A stretch of DNA of 64,000 bases, from assembly GCA_934680015.1 (NCBI GenBank), contig CAKUSP010000002.1:245856-309855 (forward strand), in the 5' to 3' direction. The position numbers were made by a program, and so were the translations under genes. This DNA is from an uncultured Bacteroidales bacterium. Its GTDB lineage: Bacteria > Bacteroidota > Bacteroidia > Bacteroidales > UBA932. Under the pieces are notes generated by a model that saw only the letters and a list, made by a program, of their open reading frames with translations, did no database searches and was not told where the DNA came from. The number at the start of each line of letters is the position of its first letter. Positions within the stretch are counted from its first letter, which is position 1. Shown piece by piece: positions 46,232-55,585 of the stretch.

Positions 46232-47975
46232 TTGTCTCTAGGAAATTAAAGAGTTGTTTTTGATTTTCGCTGAATTCATCGGATCCGAACTCAGAATAGT
46301 TCATTTGGCGTAGTATGTCGATAACTTTTTTAAAGAACTCGTGACATTTCTGATAATCAGTAAATTGGAAATCGCGATCACAAATATCCATGATCAAGTT
46401 AAGCATATATTTCTGGCGCTCTATCGGACAGAGAGCATCTATCTGGTCAAATGCATCTTGCTGTAGGAATGCGAAGTCTATCATCTCGCTTTTCCAGAAA
46501 GAGACATGGTAACTCATAGGTACACTGTCATCACCCAAGATGTCTATTTGATCCTTCATCTCTCTTCCTCTACGAACGAGGTTCTTAGCCTTCGTTATTT
46601 TTTCTGCCCATCCTTTTTCTATCTTTTCATCAAGGTAGGATATAATCTCAGGATATTCCAGGTATTTAGAGTAAGAGTCTATAGGATTCACAGCCGGGTA
46701 TCTTTTCTGGTCTGCGCGATTCTGCTCAAGTGCATAAAAACAACGCGCCGCCTTTTTCGTGCTTTCTGTTACTGGCTCTTTTAGGTTACCACCTGCAGGA
46801 GATACAGTACCGATAAAGGTTACAGCGCCTTTTTCTCCGTTGTTCAGCACTACCATACCAGCGCGAGCGTAGAAGTTAGATATTATGGCTGACAAGTCCA
46901 CAGGGAAGGCATCTGCACCAGGAAGTTCCTCCATACGGTTCGACATTTCCCTCAAAGCCTGAGCCCAACGCGAAGTAGAGTCGGCAAGCAGTAGACATCT
47001 AAGCCCCATAGCACGATAGTATTCGCAGATGGTCATAGCCGTGTAAACTGAAGCTTCACGTGCTGCAACTGGCATGTTGGAGGTGTTACAGATAATGGTA
47101 GTTCTTTCCATAAGGTGACGGCCAGTGTGGGGATCTATAAGTTCAGGGAACTCGGTGAAGATTTCCACGACTTCATTAGCACGTTCACCACAAGCTGCCA
47201 TTACGATTACATCGGCTTCTCCTTGTTTTGCAATTGCGTGCTGAAGAACGGTTTTACCGCATCCGAAAGGTCCTGGAATAAATCCAGTACCGCCTTCTGC
47301 AATAGGGTTGAAGGAGTCTATAACGCGAACACCTGTCTCCATAATTTTCTGTGGACGAGGCTTTTCTTTATAACCTTTGATGGCTACCTTTACAGGCCAT
47401 CTTTGAACCATAGTAACATTATGCTCTTCTCCGTTTTCATCACAGAGCACTGCAATGGTGGTGTCTATATTATATGAACCGGCACCTACTATACTTTTTA
47501 TCGTATATTCGCCTTTGAAGGTGAATGGAACCATTATTTTATGAGGAAGCCATCCTTCTTTTACTTCGCCTAGCCAAGATGCTGCTTGAACCTTGTCTCC
47601 TGCTTTTGCTAATGGTGTAAAATCCCATATTTTTTCATGGTCCAATGGCTCAGTATATTCTCCGCGTTTTAGAAAAACTCCGGTCATGGTAGTAAGGTCG
47701 TTTTGAAGACCATCATAAACGCTGGATAGAAGGCCAGGACCCAGAGAAACTTCGAGCATCTTCCCGAGAAATTCGACTTTATCTCCATCCTTTAATCCTC
47801 GAGTACTCTCGAAAACTTGGACTGAGGCCTTGTTCCCGTTCACCTTTATGACCTCAGCCAGAAGTTTTGTGCCTTTGGTCTCTATGTAGCAGAGTTCATT
47901 CTCTGCTACAGGGCCATTAACTTCGACTGTCACCAGGTTGGAAACGATACCCGCTACTTTTCCTGTTGTATTCAT
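46221..47975 (-). CDS. ntpA: V-type ATPase catalytic subunit A
   Basis: A 584-aa catalytic subunit. The Walker A motif is PGPFGCGKTVLQHAIAK (near 235); the catalytic glutamate lies in CGERANEVVEI (near 260); the Walker B is in LRCLLLADSTSRWAQALRE. The bulge domain characteristic of A subunits (residues about 110-185) is present. It overlaps DUF2764 by one base. Confidence 0.97.
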   Translation of the reverse strand: MNTTGKVAGIVSNLVTVEVNGPVAENELCYIETKGTKLLAEVIKVNGNKASVQVFESTRGLKDGDKVEFLGKMLEVSLGPGLLSSVYDGLQNDLTTMTGVFLKRGEYTEPLDHEKIWDFTPLAKAGDKVQAASWLGEVKEGWLPHKIMVPFTFKGEYTIKSIVGAGSYNIDTTIAVLCDENGEEHNVTMVQRWPVKVAIKGYKEKPRPQKIMETGVRVIDSFNPIAEGGTGFIPGPFGCGKTVLQHAIAKQGEADVIVMAACGERANEVVEIFTEFPELIDPHTGRHLMERTTIICNTSNMPVAAREASVYTAMTICEYYRAMGLRCLLLADSTSRWAQALREMSNRMEELPGADAFPVDLSAIISNFYARAGMVVLNNGEKGAVTFIGTVSPAGGNLKEPVTESTKKAARCFYALEQNRADQKRYPAVNPIDSYSKYLEYPEIISYLDEKIEKGWAEKITKAKNLVRRGREMKDQIDILGDDSVPMSYHVSFWKSEMIDFAFLQQDAFDQIDALCPIERQKYMLNLIMDICDRDFQFTDYQKCHEFFKKVIDILRQMNYSEFGSDEFSENQKQLFNFLETNGK

Positions 47976-48565
47976 TATTCTATTATGTTTTTTTTATTGT
48001 TTCTGATTTCCTCGACTAGTTGCTTGAAAAGTTGCCGTCCAGTTTGAGGATCGAGTTTGAGCCACCTGGTGACTATCTGTAGTTTGGCGATGAAGGCAAA
48101 TATGCAGTCAGCACTGAAGACTTCCAGTCCACATAGTTCTTCGGCTTTAGCCCACATTAAATCATCCAGCGCGCGTTCTCGGCCTAGTATGTCCGAATTA
48201 TTGAGAATATCACGGACTTTCTCTTCGCCCTCGAATTCGTAGTCTTCATCGAGAATGTTTAGCACATCTTCTTCGGATGGCCTTCCAAGATTCTGATTTA
48301 TGAAGCGGACTCGGACATTCCTTACATTTAAATCATAAAGGAAGTATCCTTTTATAAAGGCATTAGGACATTCGATGACTCGCTTGTAAAAAGATTCATC
48401 CAGTTTATCTGGAGAGAATCCATCAAGTAACAGCGAAAAGAATTTTAAATCCTTCCCGCTGAGCTGTTCACGAATTTGTTCCAGTATGCCTTCATAGTCC
48501 AACTCCCCCCTGAAATCGCTGGTTATTACTGGAAGAGAGGCTATGATGTATTCGTAATTATTCAC
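47975..48565 (-). CDS. DUF2764 protein of the V-ATPase operon (probable C-subunit counterpart)
   Basis: A 196-aa, mostly helical protein. It occupies the place between subunits E and A where Chlamydia, spirochaete and Bacteroidetes operons carry a DUF2764 gene. Those operons otherwise lack subunit C, so it probably caps the rotor as C does; this is inference. It overlaps E by 8 nt and A by 1 nt. No separate F or G gene is seen. Confidence 0.75.
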   Translation of the reverse strand: MNNYEYIIASLPVITSDFRGELDYEGILEQIREQLSGKDLKFFSLLLDGFSPDKLDESFYKRVIECPNAFIKGYFLYDLNVRNVRVRFINQNLGRPSEEDVLNILDEDYEFEGEEKVRDILNNSDILGRERALDDLMWAKAEELCGLEVFSADCIFAFIAKLQIVTRWLKLDPQTGRQLFKQLVEEIRNNKKNIIE

Positions 48566-49166
48566 CGAATAGGATTTTTTTAGTTAAAGGGCGAAGATAC
48601 TCGCAGATGAGTTCGGAAAAGGTTTCGTCTGTAAGGCTTATGAAATATCTTCCGTCGGCAGGGCCTATTGTGAATCCTCCTGAAATCTTTTTGGAGAATT
48701 CGGCCTTCACCTCTTTTCCTAGTGCCTTTTTAAGTTCCGATTCTAGCCAAGGCTGAATTTTCTCTTTCACACTTAAAGGTAGTATTAACGAGATGTCAGT
48801 GCTTTCCTGAGTAGAAAAGTTTTTAGCCACGTCTAGAATTATCTGTTCCAGAATTTTTGTATCGGCCAATTCCTTATGTACACCATCGTTAACGGTGCCT
48901 GAAAGAAGAAGATTCTCAATGTCCTTTTTAGTGGCTTGAAGTGCCTGGGATGAGGCCATCTTTATATCAGACTGGGCTTTTGTTTTAATGTCTTGAGCCT
49001 CGGCCTGAGCAGCTTCTATGATGTTCTTAGCCTGCTCTTGAGCCTGACTTACAATGTCTTTAGCTTGAGATTGTGCCTGACTTAGAAGCTTGGCACCATC
49101 TTCTTTACCCTTAGATAAGCCCTCTTGATAGAGTTTATCCGTGAGTTCTTGGAGTTTATTCTGCAT
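48558..49166 (-). CDS. ntpE: V-type ATPase subunit E (peripheral stalk)
   Basis: A 202-aa protein with a long N-terminal coiled coil of alternating Q/A/E residues (AQSQAKDIVSQAQEQAKNII) and a globular C-terminal domain (SLILPLSVKEKIQPWLES). It links the head to subunit I. First gene of the ATPase set, 55 nt after the decarboxylase beta subunit in the same direction. A weak -7-like TAAATTCG lies at 49199-49206 and no terminator separates the two gene sets. Confidence 0.9.
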   Translation of the reverse strand: MQNKLQELTDKLYQEGLSKGKEDGAKLLSQAQSQAKDIVSQAQEQAKNIIEAAQAEAQDIKTKAQSDIKMASSQALQATKKDIENLLLSGTVNDGVHKELADTKILEQIILDVAKNFSTQESTDISLILPLSVKEKIQPWLESELKKALGKEVKAEFSKKISGGFTIGPADGRYFISLTDETFSELICEYLRPLTKKILFGE

Positions 49167-49221
49167 AAATATATTTTGATGTTAATTTCGAAATCTCGCG
49201 AATTTACGAAAAATCGGCCAA

Positions 49222-50364
49222 TTATCCTAAAAAAGAAAGCAGAACTCCTGCCGCAACGGCGCTTCCTATTACCCCGGCAACATTGGGCCCCATAGCGTGC
49301 ATGAGTAAGTGATTGCCTGGGTCAGCTTCCAATCCTACGGTTTCGGATACTCGGGCGGAATCAGGAACTGCAGAAACGCCAGCATTTCCGATAAGTGGGT
49401 TGATTTTATTGCCTTCTTTGAGGAATAAATTCATGAATTTTGCAAATAATACCCCGCAAGCTGTAGCGATGATAAATGAAAGCAGTCCCAGGAAGAATAT
49501 TTTCACGGAACGTCCACTTAAGAAAACATTGGCCTGAGTAGAAGCTCCTACTGTAAGTCCTATTAGGGTGGTAACTACATCGATGAGTGGACCGCTGGCT
49601 GTCTGGGCCAATCTTCGTGTAACTCCAGATTCTTTAAGAAGGTTACCGAAAAATAGCATTCCTAGTAGCGGAATTCCGGAGGGAACTATGAATGCCGTGC
49701 ATAAGAAGCCCGCTATAGGAAAGATTATTTTTTCACGTTTGCTTACTTCGCGCGGTTTTTTCATTCTTATAAGCCTTTCTCTCTTAGTAGTGAGAGCTAA
49801 CATTATCGGCTTTTGAATCACAGGTACCATAGCCATATAAGAATAAGCGGAAACGGCTATTGCTCCCATAAGCTCTGGTGCAAGTTTTGAACTGAGGAAA
49901 ATGGCTGTCGGCCCGTCCGCCCCTCCGATTATACCTATTGCACCGGCTTCCATAGGCGTGAATCCTATGTGTAGTGCTACAATATATGCTCCGAAAATGC
50001 CAATCTGGGCGGCAGCCCCTATAAGCAGCAGTCTTGGTTGAGAGATCAGCGCAGAGAAGTCGGTCATGGCACCTATACCTAAAAATATAAGTGGAGGGTA
50101 CCATCCTTGCTTAACACCTTGATACAGAATGTTAAGTACTGAGCCTTCCTCGTAGATCCCTATGCTTAAGCCATTAAGAAAGGGGATATTTCCAACTATA
50201 ATTCCAAATCCGATAGGAACCAGTAGCATGGGCTCCCAATGTTTCGATATGCCCAAGTATATGAAAACTATGCCTATGCATATCATCATAAGGTGGGGAA
50301 AAGTGAAATTAGCGAATCCTGTATAGTTCCAGAATTGGGATAGGCCTTCTATTATCTGTTCCAT
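49222..50364 (-). CDS. mmdB: Na+-pumping decarboxylase beta subunit (membrane)
   Basis: A 380-aa membrane protein of the OadB/MmdB/GcdB family with about nine helices. The Na+-site motifs are IGGADGPTAIFLSSKLAPEL and SAYSYMAMVPVIQKPIM (about residues 140-175), and NAGVSAVPDSARVSE (about 325). It decarboxylates carboxybiotin and exports Na+. Its ATG overlaps the stop of the biotin carrier gene (TAATG). Confidence 0.95.
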   Translation of the reverse strand: MEQIIEGLSQFWNYTGFANFTFPHLMMICIGIVFIYLGISKHWEPMLLVPIGFGIIVGNIPFLNGLSIGIYEEGSVLNILYQGVKQGWYPPLIFLGIGAMTDFSALISQPRLLLIGAAAQIGIFGAYIVALHIGFTPMEAGAIGIIGGADGPTAIFLSSKLAPELMGAIAVSAYSYMAMVPVIQKPIMLALTTKRERLIRMKKPREVSKREKIIFPIAGFLCTAFIVPSGIPLLGMLFFGNLLKESGVTRRLAQTASGPLIDVVTTLIGLTVGASTQANVFLSGRSVKIFFLGLLSFIIATACGVLFAKFMNLFLKEGNKINPLIGNAGVSAVPDSARVSETVGLEADPGNHLLMHAMGPNVAGVIGSAVAAGVLLSFLG

Positions 50365-50801
50365 TAGGCTATGATTATCAAAGTTTGACCTTCCTGCACG
50401 GTTTCCCCTTTATCTACTAGGACCTTCACTATTTTACCATCTTTTTCGGCGAGTATGTCGTTTTCCATCTTCATCGCTTCTAATACTAATAATCGGTCGC
50501 CTCTTTTTATACTTTGGCCAGGTGTAACGGCTATGCTTAGGATAGTCCCTGGAAGAGGCGTTTTAATGGCTATTTCACCAGAGCCAAGTGTGGCATCTTG
50601 TTGTGAATGAATAGTCTCACTGACGAAGACTGATGATGGGCTATTATTAGGGGTATTTGCTTTGCTTAGGGAGTCAAGAACACTTTCAATATTTACACTA
50701 TATTCCTGTCCATTAACCACGGCTTTTACTGTGGGCTCATTGATATTAGTGAGCTTGACTTCGTAAGTGTGTCCATTGACTGTTACTTTATATGAGTTCA
50801 T
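50364..50801 (-). CDS. Biotin carboxyl carrier subunit of the decarboxylase
   Basis: A 145-aa protein: an N-terminal segment, a flexible Ser/Asn-rich linker (about 60-80) and a biotinyl domain whose acceptor lysine is in LEAMKMENDILAEKDG (about 110). It carries CO2 from the alpha to the beta subunit. The spacing to oadG is 1 nt and it overlaps mmdB by 1 nt. Confidence 0.93.
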   Translation of the reverse strand: MNSYKVTVNGHTYEVKLTNINEPTVKAVVNGQEYSVNIESVLDSLSKANTPNNSPSSVFVSETIHSQQDATLGSGEIAIKTPLPGTILSIAVTPGQSIKRGDRLLVLEAMKMENDILAEKDGKIVKVLVDKGETVQEGQTLIIIA

Positions 50802-50802
50802 T

Positions 50803-51123
50803 TTATAGTCTGTTTAGTTGATGTCTAAAATTAGCCGATGGGACGTTCCATCCGGTATTTGCCGTCGATGAGAAAGTTATTTCTCTATCATTTTTAGTCT
50901 TTTCCAATGCGTAGACTGCAGCTATGGCAATGGCTACTTCTATGCTATCATCGGCTTTATTATCCGTCTTAAGTTCCACCTTTTCTTTTTTCTTAGAGAA
51001 CAAATGTCCCATTAGGGAGTAAACTCCCCATAACACTAAGAGGCAACAAAACACTGTACTTACCGCTATGAGTGTAAGTATGAGTCCGTGGGGATCGTTT
51101 GATATGTTAAGAGGATATGTCAT
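50803..51123 (-). CDS. OadG/MmdD-type small membrane subunit of the decarboxylase
   Basis: A 106-aa protein with a single membrane helix ([20 protein letters not shown], near 15-34) and a charged tail. The gamma/delta subunit of such pumps holds the complex together and is poorly conserved; the assignment rests on topology and on its place between mmdA and the biotin carrier. Overlaps mmdA by 4 nt. Confidence 0.8.
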   Translation of the reverse strand: MTYPLNISNDPHGLILTLIAVSTVFCCLLVLWGVYSLMGHLFSKKKEKVELKTDNKADDSIEVAIAIAAVYALEKTKNDREITFSSTANTGWNVPSANFRHQLNRL

Positions 51124-52631
51124 AGTGGCAGATTATCGTGTTTTTTAGCCGGGAGATCCTGCCTTTTCCCTTCTAGTGAAAGGAGAGCGCGTATAAGGCG
51201 GAATCGAGTTTCTCGTGGCTCTATGACATCTTCTATATAGCCTTTCTGTGCAGCTTGATAAGGATTGCAGAAAAGATCGTCGTATTCCTGCTCGCTTATG
51301 TTTTTCAATATGCCTACAGCTCCTTTTGCTCCCATGACGGCGATTTCGGAAGTAGGCCAAGCATAATTGATATCTCCTCTTAAATGCTTGCTGCTCATTA
51401 CTATATAGGCTCCGCCATAGGCCTTTCTTAGTGTGAGCGTTACCTTAGGTACTGTGGCTTCGCCATAGGCATAGAGTAGCTTGGCTCCGTTTGGAATGAC
51501 GGCCCCATACTCTTGTCTTGTCCCCGGAAGAAAACCTGGGACATCTACAAGAGTAATTAGTGGGATTCCGAATGCATCGCAAAAACGAACGAATCTTGCT
51601 GCCTTACGACTGGCGTTTATATCGAGAACGCCGGACATTACGGCAGGTTGATTAGCTACTATGCCTACTGATTTTCCCCCTAGATGTGCAAATCCTACGA
51701 TAATATTGGCCGCAAAATTTTTATGAACCTCGAAAAATTCCCCATCATCGGCTATCTCGCTTATAACATTGTACATGTCGTAGGCTTTGTTGTCCTGATC
51801 TGGGATTATATCAGATAAGCAGTCATTGGCCCTGTTAAAAGGGTCGTTGGTCTCTCTTAATGGGGCAGGGGACAGGTTGTTCGAAGGGAGAAAACTTAAA
51901 AGTGTGCGAATATTCTTAAGTAGGCTTTCCTCGCTTTCACAGGCGAATTGGGCAACTCCGCTCTTAGAGGCATGTACATTGGCCCCACCGAGACTCTCCT
52001 GATCCACTTCCTCTCCTGTAACGCTTTTTACAACAGACGGACCAGTTAGAAACATATATGAAGTGCCCTGTACCATAAAGATGAAATCCGTAAGGGCAGG
52101 AGAATAGACTGCGCCCCCAGCACATGGACCCATAATGGCAGATATCTGTGGTATGACTCCACTTGAAAGGATGTTTTTCTCGAAAATTTCCCCATACCCG
52201 GCCAATGCGTCTATGCCTTCTTGTATTCGTGCTCCGCCAGAATCGTTAAGTCCTATAATGGGTGCGCCTGTTTTAAGGGCAAAGTCCATCACTTTGCAGA
52301 TTTTCTCTGACATCGTTTTGGAAAGAGAACCGCCGCTGACCGTGAAATCTTGTGCATAGACATATACTATACGGCCATCTATTGTGCCTCGTCCGGTAAC
52401 TACGCCATCTCCGTCGGGGTGTTGTGCGTCCATCCCAAAGTTAGTGCATCTATGGTGGACAAACATATCGAATTCTTCGAATGAATTTTTATCAAGAAGG
52501 AGTTCAAGTCTCTCTCTTGCAGTGAGTTTTCCCTTGGCATGCTGAGCCTCGATTCTTTTTTCACCTCCTCCCAGCAGAGCTGACTTTTTTCTATCTAGAA
52601 GTTTTTTTGTTTTTTCAGTTTGAATGCTCAT
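51120..52631 (-). CDS. mmdA: Methylmalonyl-CoA decarboxylase alpha subunit (carboxyltransferase)
   Basis: A 503-aa crotonase-fold carboxyltransferase. It contains [29 protein letters not shown] motifs (about residues 75-95, by position), [10 protein letters not shown] (near 125) and [24 protein letters not shown] (near 390). This domain type occurs in methylmalonyl-CoA and glutaconyl-CoA decarboxylases and in propionyl-CoA carboxylase beta, not in oxaloacetate decarboxylase alpha. With the membrane beta subunit downstream, the complex is a Na+ pump acting in succinate-to-propionate conversion. First gene of the train; -7 box at 52651-52658. Confidence 0.93.
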   Translation of the reverse strand: MSIQTEKTKKLLDRKKSALLGGGEKRIEAQHAKGKLTARERLELLLDKNSFEEFDMFVHHRCTNFGMDAQHPDGDGVVTGRGTIDGRIVYVYAQDFTVSGGSLSKTMSEKICKVMDFALKTGAPIIGLNDSGGARIQEGIDALAGYGEIFEKNILSSGVIPQISAIMGPCAGGAVYSPALTDFIFMVQGTSYMFLTGPSVVKSVTGEEVDQESLGGANVHASKSGVAQFACESEESLLKNIRTLLSFLPSNNLSPAPLRETNDPFNRANDCLSDIIPDQDNKAYDMYNVISEIADDGEFFEVHKNFAANIIVGFAHLGGKSVGIVANQPAVMSGVLDINASRKAARFVRFCDAFGIPLITLVDVPGFLPGTRQEYGAVIPNGAKLLYAYGEATVPKVTLTLRKAYGGAYIVMSSKHLRGDINYAWPTSEIAVMGAKGAVGILKNISEQEYDDLFCNPYQAAQKGYIEDVIEPRETRFRLIRALLSLEGKRQDLPAKKHDNLPL

Positions 52632-52650
52632 AGCAATGAATTAAATCCGA

Positions 52651-52658
52651 CAAATATA
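52651..52658 (-). promoter_or_regulatory. -7 box (TATATTTG) of the mmd/V-ATPase gene train
   Basis: Exact TAnnTTTG match on the minus strand, 19 nt before the mmdA ATG; the -33 region is T-rich but lacks the G. Confidence 0.5.
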
Positions 52659-52720
52659 CTAAGTAATCCTTAAAAAATAACCTAATAATCTTTTTGTGGC
52701 TTTTCGATCTATATTTGTCC

Positions 52721-54181
52721 CTAACAATGCGCATCTTTTAGAAGGTCAAGTACGACTTTTACAGGATTGAAAGTTTCGATAGGCACTTCTAAAAAGGCTG
52801 TAAGCCAGTCTGACATGGCTCCGTTCCATAGTCCCGGTAACTCAAGAGCTTTCAGTTCGCGGCCTTGATAGCTTTTATTACTGATAAATCCAGTCTGCGG
52901 ATCCACATGTTTAAGAAGATCGAATTTTTCTCCTTTGTAATCGTGTAGGCAGCATACTATATCTACGGGATTGAAGTGTGTGGCTTTTTTCATAAGGGAA
53001 GGATCGGAGATCTGTACGCTTTCCAGAATTTGCAGTGAAGTACAGCCTTTCTTGTCTCGTATTATGAATGGTCCGCCGCCTGGCTCTCCTTCGTTGAGAA
53101 CCATACCGCATACTCTGATAGGTCTATTCAGTTTCTCATATAGGGCCAATGCCCTTGTCTTGCAGTCTTTTTGCTCTGGAAGCTCGATGCAGAATTCGCG
53201 GCGCAGGAAATCTTCGATTTCGTTACAAAGGGATTGGCATTCGTCTGTTGCAAAAGGATCGACAGGGATGGAGTTATAGCCTGGTATATAATTAACTAGC
53301 GGGCTTGCTGTCTGTACTGCGGTAAGCTGCTCGAATTCGGTAATGTAGCCAAACACCTGATCCCTTAGCATAAGGGCTTTCCCCATAAGGGCTTTTTTGT
53401 ATTTGGCTGTGATAGGCAGCAGTTTTTCCTTTGCCACATTATCAATATTTTTGATGCTTACCAGTTCCTCGTCCAAGCCATTAAGGTTATGTATAAGAGC
53501 TCCATGTCCGGCTGGCCTGGTAAGCACGCTTCCGTCTTCCTTTAGAAATGGCTTGTTATCTGGGGTAACGGCAATCGTGTTAGTAGATGGATCCTGAAAT
53601 GTAAAACGAACATTGAATTTAACTCCGTAACGAACTTCGTATTTGTCTTTTATAGCGCTAAGTGCATCTTGAAACAGGTCCAAATGCTCTGGGGATACTG
53701 TAAAGCATAGGTTTACAGTGCCGTCTTCGTTACGCATATACTCTTTACCTTCCACTAAGTGCTCGGCCATAGCGGTACGAACTTCATCTTTATAACGATG
53801 GAATAGAAGCACCCCTTTAGGCTTGCTTCCGTAGTCCAGGCCCTCTTTTCCTGTTAAAAGATCTGCTGTCTTTACTGGATCGTGGGGTGCAACCCCGAAA
53901 ACAGAAGGGTCATAGAATGCAAATTTCTCTATATTCTCGGCCAATTTGTCAATCGTCTCCGGCTTATGTGCGTACACATCTTTGAACATTCTGGATGCGG
54001 CGCCTGAGGCAGGAGTGAATTTGCATCTTCCTTTTACACTGGCGGTATCGTTGTAGTCTATGTATTCCTTTAGTTTTTTTTCGTCTGCCCGTTCTATTCC
54101 GAGTCCCACTTTAGCGGCTTGAACAATGTCAAGTTGAGGAAAACCTTTTTTGAAAATGTTGATTTGTTCGTCTTGTGTCAT
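52721..54181 (-). CDS. DUF4301 protein, nucleotidyltransferase-like N-terminus
   Basis: A 486-aa protein of a family confined mainly to Bacteroidetes. Near residue 56 it has TPASGAASRMFKDVY, which resembles the G-x-G-x-R loop of sugar-nucleotide pyrophosphorylases. Further conserved blocks are GVLLFHRYKDEVRTAMAEHL (near 140), RPAGHGALIHNLNGLD (near 222) and NEGEPGGGPFIIRDKKG (near 365). The pattern recalls UTP-sugar uridylyltransferases, but no substrate can be named. It follows pdxB after 4 nt. Confidence 0.8.
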   Translation of the reverse strand: MTQDEQINIFKKGFPQLDIVQAAKVGLGIERADEKKLKEYIDYNDTASVKGRCKFTPASGAASRMFKDVYAHKPETIDKLAENIEKFAFYDPSVFGVAPHDPVKTADLLTGKEGLDYGSKPKGVLLFHRYKDEVRTAMAEHLVEGKEYMRNEDGTVNLCFTVSPEHLDLFQDALSAIKDKYEVRYGVKFNVRFTFQDPSTNTIAVTPDNKPFLKEDGSVLTRPAGHGALIHNLNGLDEELVSIKNIDNVAKEKLLPITAKYKKALMGKALMLRDQVFGYITEFEQLTAVQTASPLVNYIPGYNSIPVDPFATDECQSLCNEIEDFLRREFCIELPEQKDCKTRALALYEKLNRPIRVCGMVLNEGEPGGGPFIIRDKKGCTSLQILESVQISDPSLMKKATHFNPVDIVCCLHDYKGEKFDLLKHVDPQTGFISNKSYQGRELKALELPGLWNGAMSDWLTAFLEVPIETFNPVKVVLDLLKDAHC

Positions 54182-54185
54182 AGTA

Positions 54186-55220
54186 TTATATAATGTGAAA
54201 TTCTCTACGATATTTATATTTGATTCTCAGTTCGTTAAATGCCCAAGGAGCCATTCTTAACAGGAAATCGTCAGTGAAAATGGGGTAGTTGTACTGGAAT
54301 ATGCTGGCGATTTCCCCCTGACTCTTGCCTGTTATATCTACATGTATGGAATCCATACCATCAATATCTGGCTTAGGAAAGAAATCGAATAGTTCGTTAA
54401 ACCCGAAAAACCTTGCTACGCTTCTAACTACAGAGCGGGTCGCCGCCAATTTGCTCTGATATGAGTATCCGGCTATGTGAGGAGTACCGATGTCTACTTT
54501 GTCAAGCAGTTCGAGGTTGATGTTTGGCTCATTGTTCCAGCAGTCTATAATTACTGGGCCTAGTTTGGGAATGGCATTAATCAAGTCATTATCTACTACA
54601 ATACCGCCTTGCGAAGTATTTATGAAAAAGGCTCCATATTTCATCTTTGCAAAGAAGGAGGCATTGGCCAATCCTTTCGTGCGCTCATTTAATGGCAGGT
54701 GCAATGTGACGATATCGGAGTTGGCAAGGAGATAGTCGAGATCGCAAAATTGGCTCGGACTTTCAATGTTGGCTTTCGGGGGATCTTCTATCAAGACTTT
54801 GAATCCTAAAGCTCTAGCTGCCGTTTCTATCCTTTTCCCGGCTGATCCATAACCTAAAATGCCAATCGTGCTGCCGCTTAATTGTATGCTGCGTCTTGCG
54901 GCGCATCCGTATATGGCAGAAAATACATAGTTTGAAACTGCACCGGCTGTGGTGCCCTTGGCATTTTGATAATAAATACCATTATGGTCGCAGAATTGAG
55001 TGTCAATATGGTCTATGGTTACTAGGGTAGTAGCGATCATCTTGACTTTGCTTCCCTCTAAAAGGGATGCGTTGCACTTTGTGTGTCCTTTGATGACCAA
55101 AGCATCGGCATCGTGTACATTTTCGGGAGTTATTTCATCTCCCGTAAGGTATTCCACCTGCGCATACGGCTCGAACACTCCTTTTATAAAAGGAATTTCG
55201 GTATCTATTATTATTTTCAT
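54186..55220 (-). CDS. pdxB: Erythronate-4-phosphate dehydrogenase
   Basis: A 344-aa D-2-hydroxyacid dehydrogenase of the vitamin B6 pathway. The NAD-binding motif is IGILGYGSAGKRIETAA (near 120), the catalytic arginine/glutamate regions are present (NTSQGGIVVDNDLI), and DCWNNEPNINLELL leads to the catalytic histidine in GTPHIAGYSYQSK. The C-terminal PdxB dimerisation domain follows (from about 290). It overlaps DUF721 by 4 nt. Confidence 0.93.
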   Translation of the reverse strand: MKIIIDTEIPFIKGVFEPYAQVEYLTGDEITPENVHDADALVIKGHTKCNASLLEGSKVKMIATTLVTIDHIDTQFCDHNGIYYQNAKGTTAGAVSNYVFSAIYGCAARRSIQLSGSTIGILGYGSAGKRIETAARALGFKVLIEDPPKANIESPSQFCDLDYLLANSDIVTLHLPLNERTKGLANASFFAKMKYGAFFINTSQGGIVVDNDLINAIPKLGPVIIDCWNNEPNINLELLDKVDIGTPHIAGYSYQSKLAATRSVVRSVARFFGFNELFDFFPKPDIDGMDSIHVDITGKSQGEIASIFQYNYPIFTDDFLLRMAPWAFNELRIKYKYRREFHII

Positions 55221-55585
55221 TTCAAAACTATCTTTTCTACAAATCCTACTTTAGGATCGTCTTGAATGAATAAATCATCCTCCTTGAGCGCGTCATTGAT
55301 GCGCTCTTTTATCGCTTCGCATTGGCTTTTCAAAAAGCTGCGGGCAACGCTTGAGCTGAGTTTTACATAAAGGGTGCCGTTTTTGAAAAATAGCCCTAAA
55401 GTGTATTGCTCTGCTCCACTTAGAGTATTCCATGCTTTGAAAATGCGTCTGGTGTTAAGTGCAGGCACGGCTTTAAGGTATTTCATGTAGGCTATTACCA
55501 GATCGCCTGCATTTTGAGCTGTTTTCTTCTCAAGTTTCATTTGTGGAATTCTCCTTGGCTTACTTTGTAATAACTGCTTTCGCAT
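55217..55585 (-). CDS. DUF721 protein (DciA-like)
   Basis: A 122-aa small basic protein of the DUF721 family, with the KH-like domain pattern LKAVPALNTRRIFKAWNTLSG and LGLFFKNGTLYVKLSSSVARSFL. DciA, a family member, loads the replicative helicase DnaB. The gene lies just after recF and overlaps it by 49 nt in a different frame; pdxB overlaps its end by 4 nt. Confidence 0.82.
   Translation of the reverse strand: MRKQLLQSKPRRIPQMKLEKKTAQNAGDLVIAYMKYLKAVPALNTRRIFKAWNTLSGAEQYTLGLFFKNGTLYVKLSSSVARSFLKSQCEAIKERINDALKEDDLFIQDDPKVGFVEKIVLK

Noticed and set aside
49222-52631. Oxaloacetate decarboxylase instead of methylmalonyl-CoA decarboxylase
   Set aside because: The alpha subunit is a crotonase-fold acyl-CoA carboxyltransferase, not the TIM-barrel type of oxaloacetate decarboxylase. 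A glutaconyl-CoA substrate cannot be fully excluded.
52710-52717. Plus-strand -7 box TATATTTG near the end of the DUF4301 gene
   Set aside because: No -33 element at the right distance and no plus-strand gene follows; it would only make antisense RNA.
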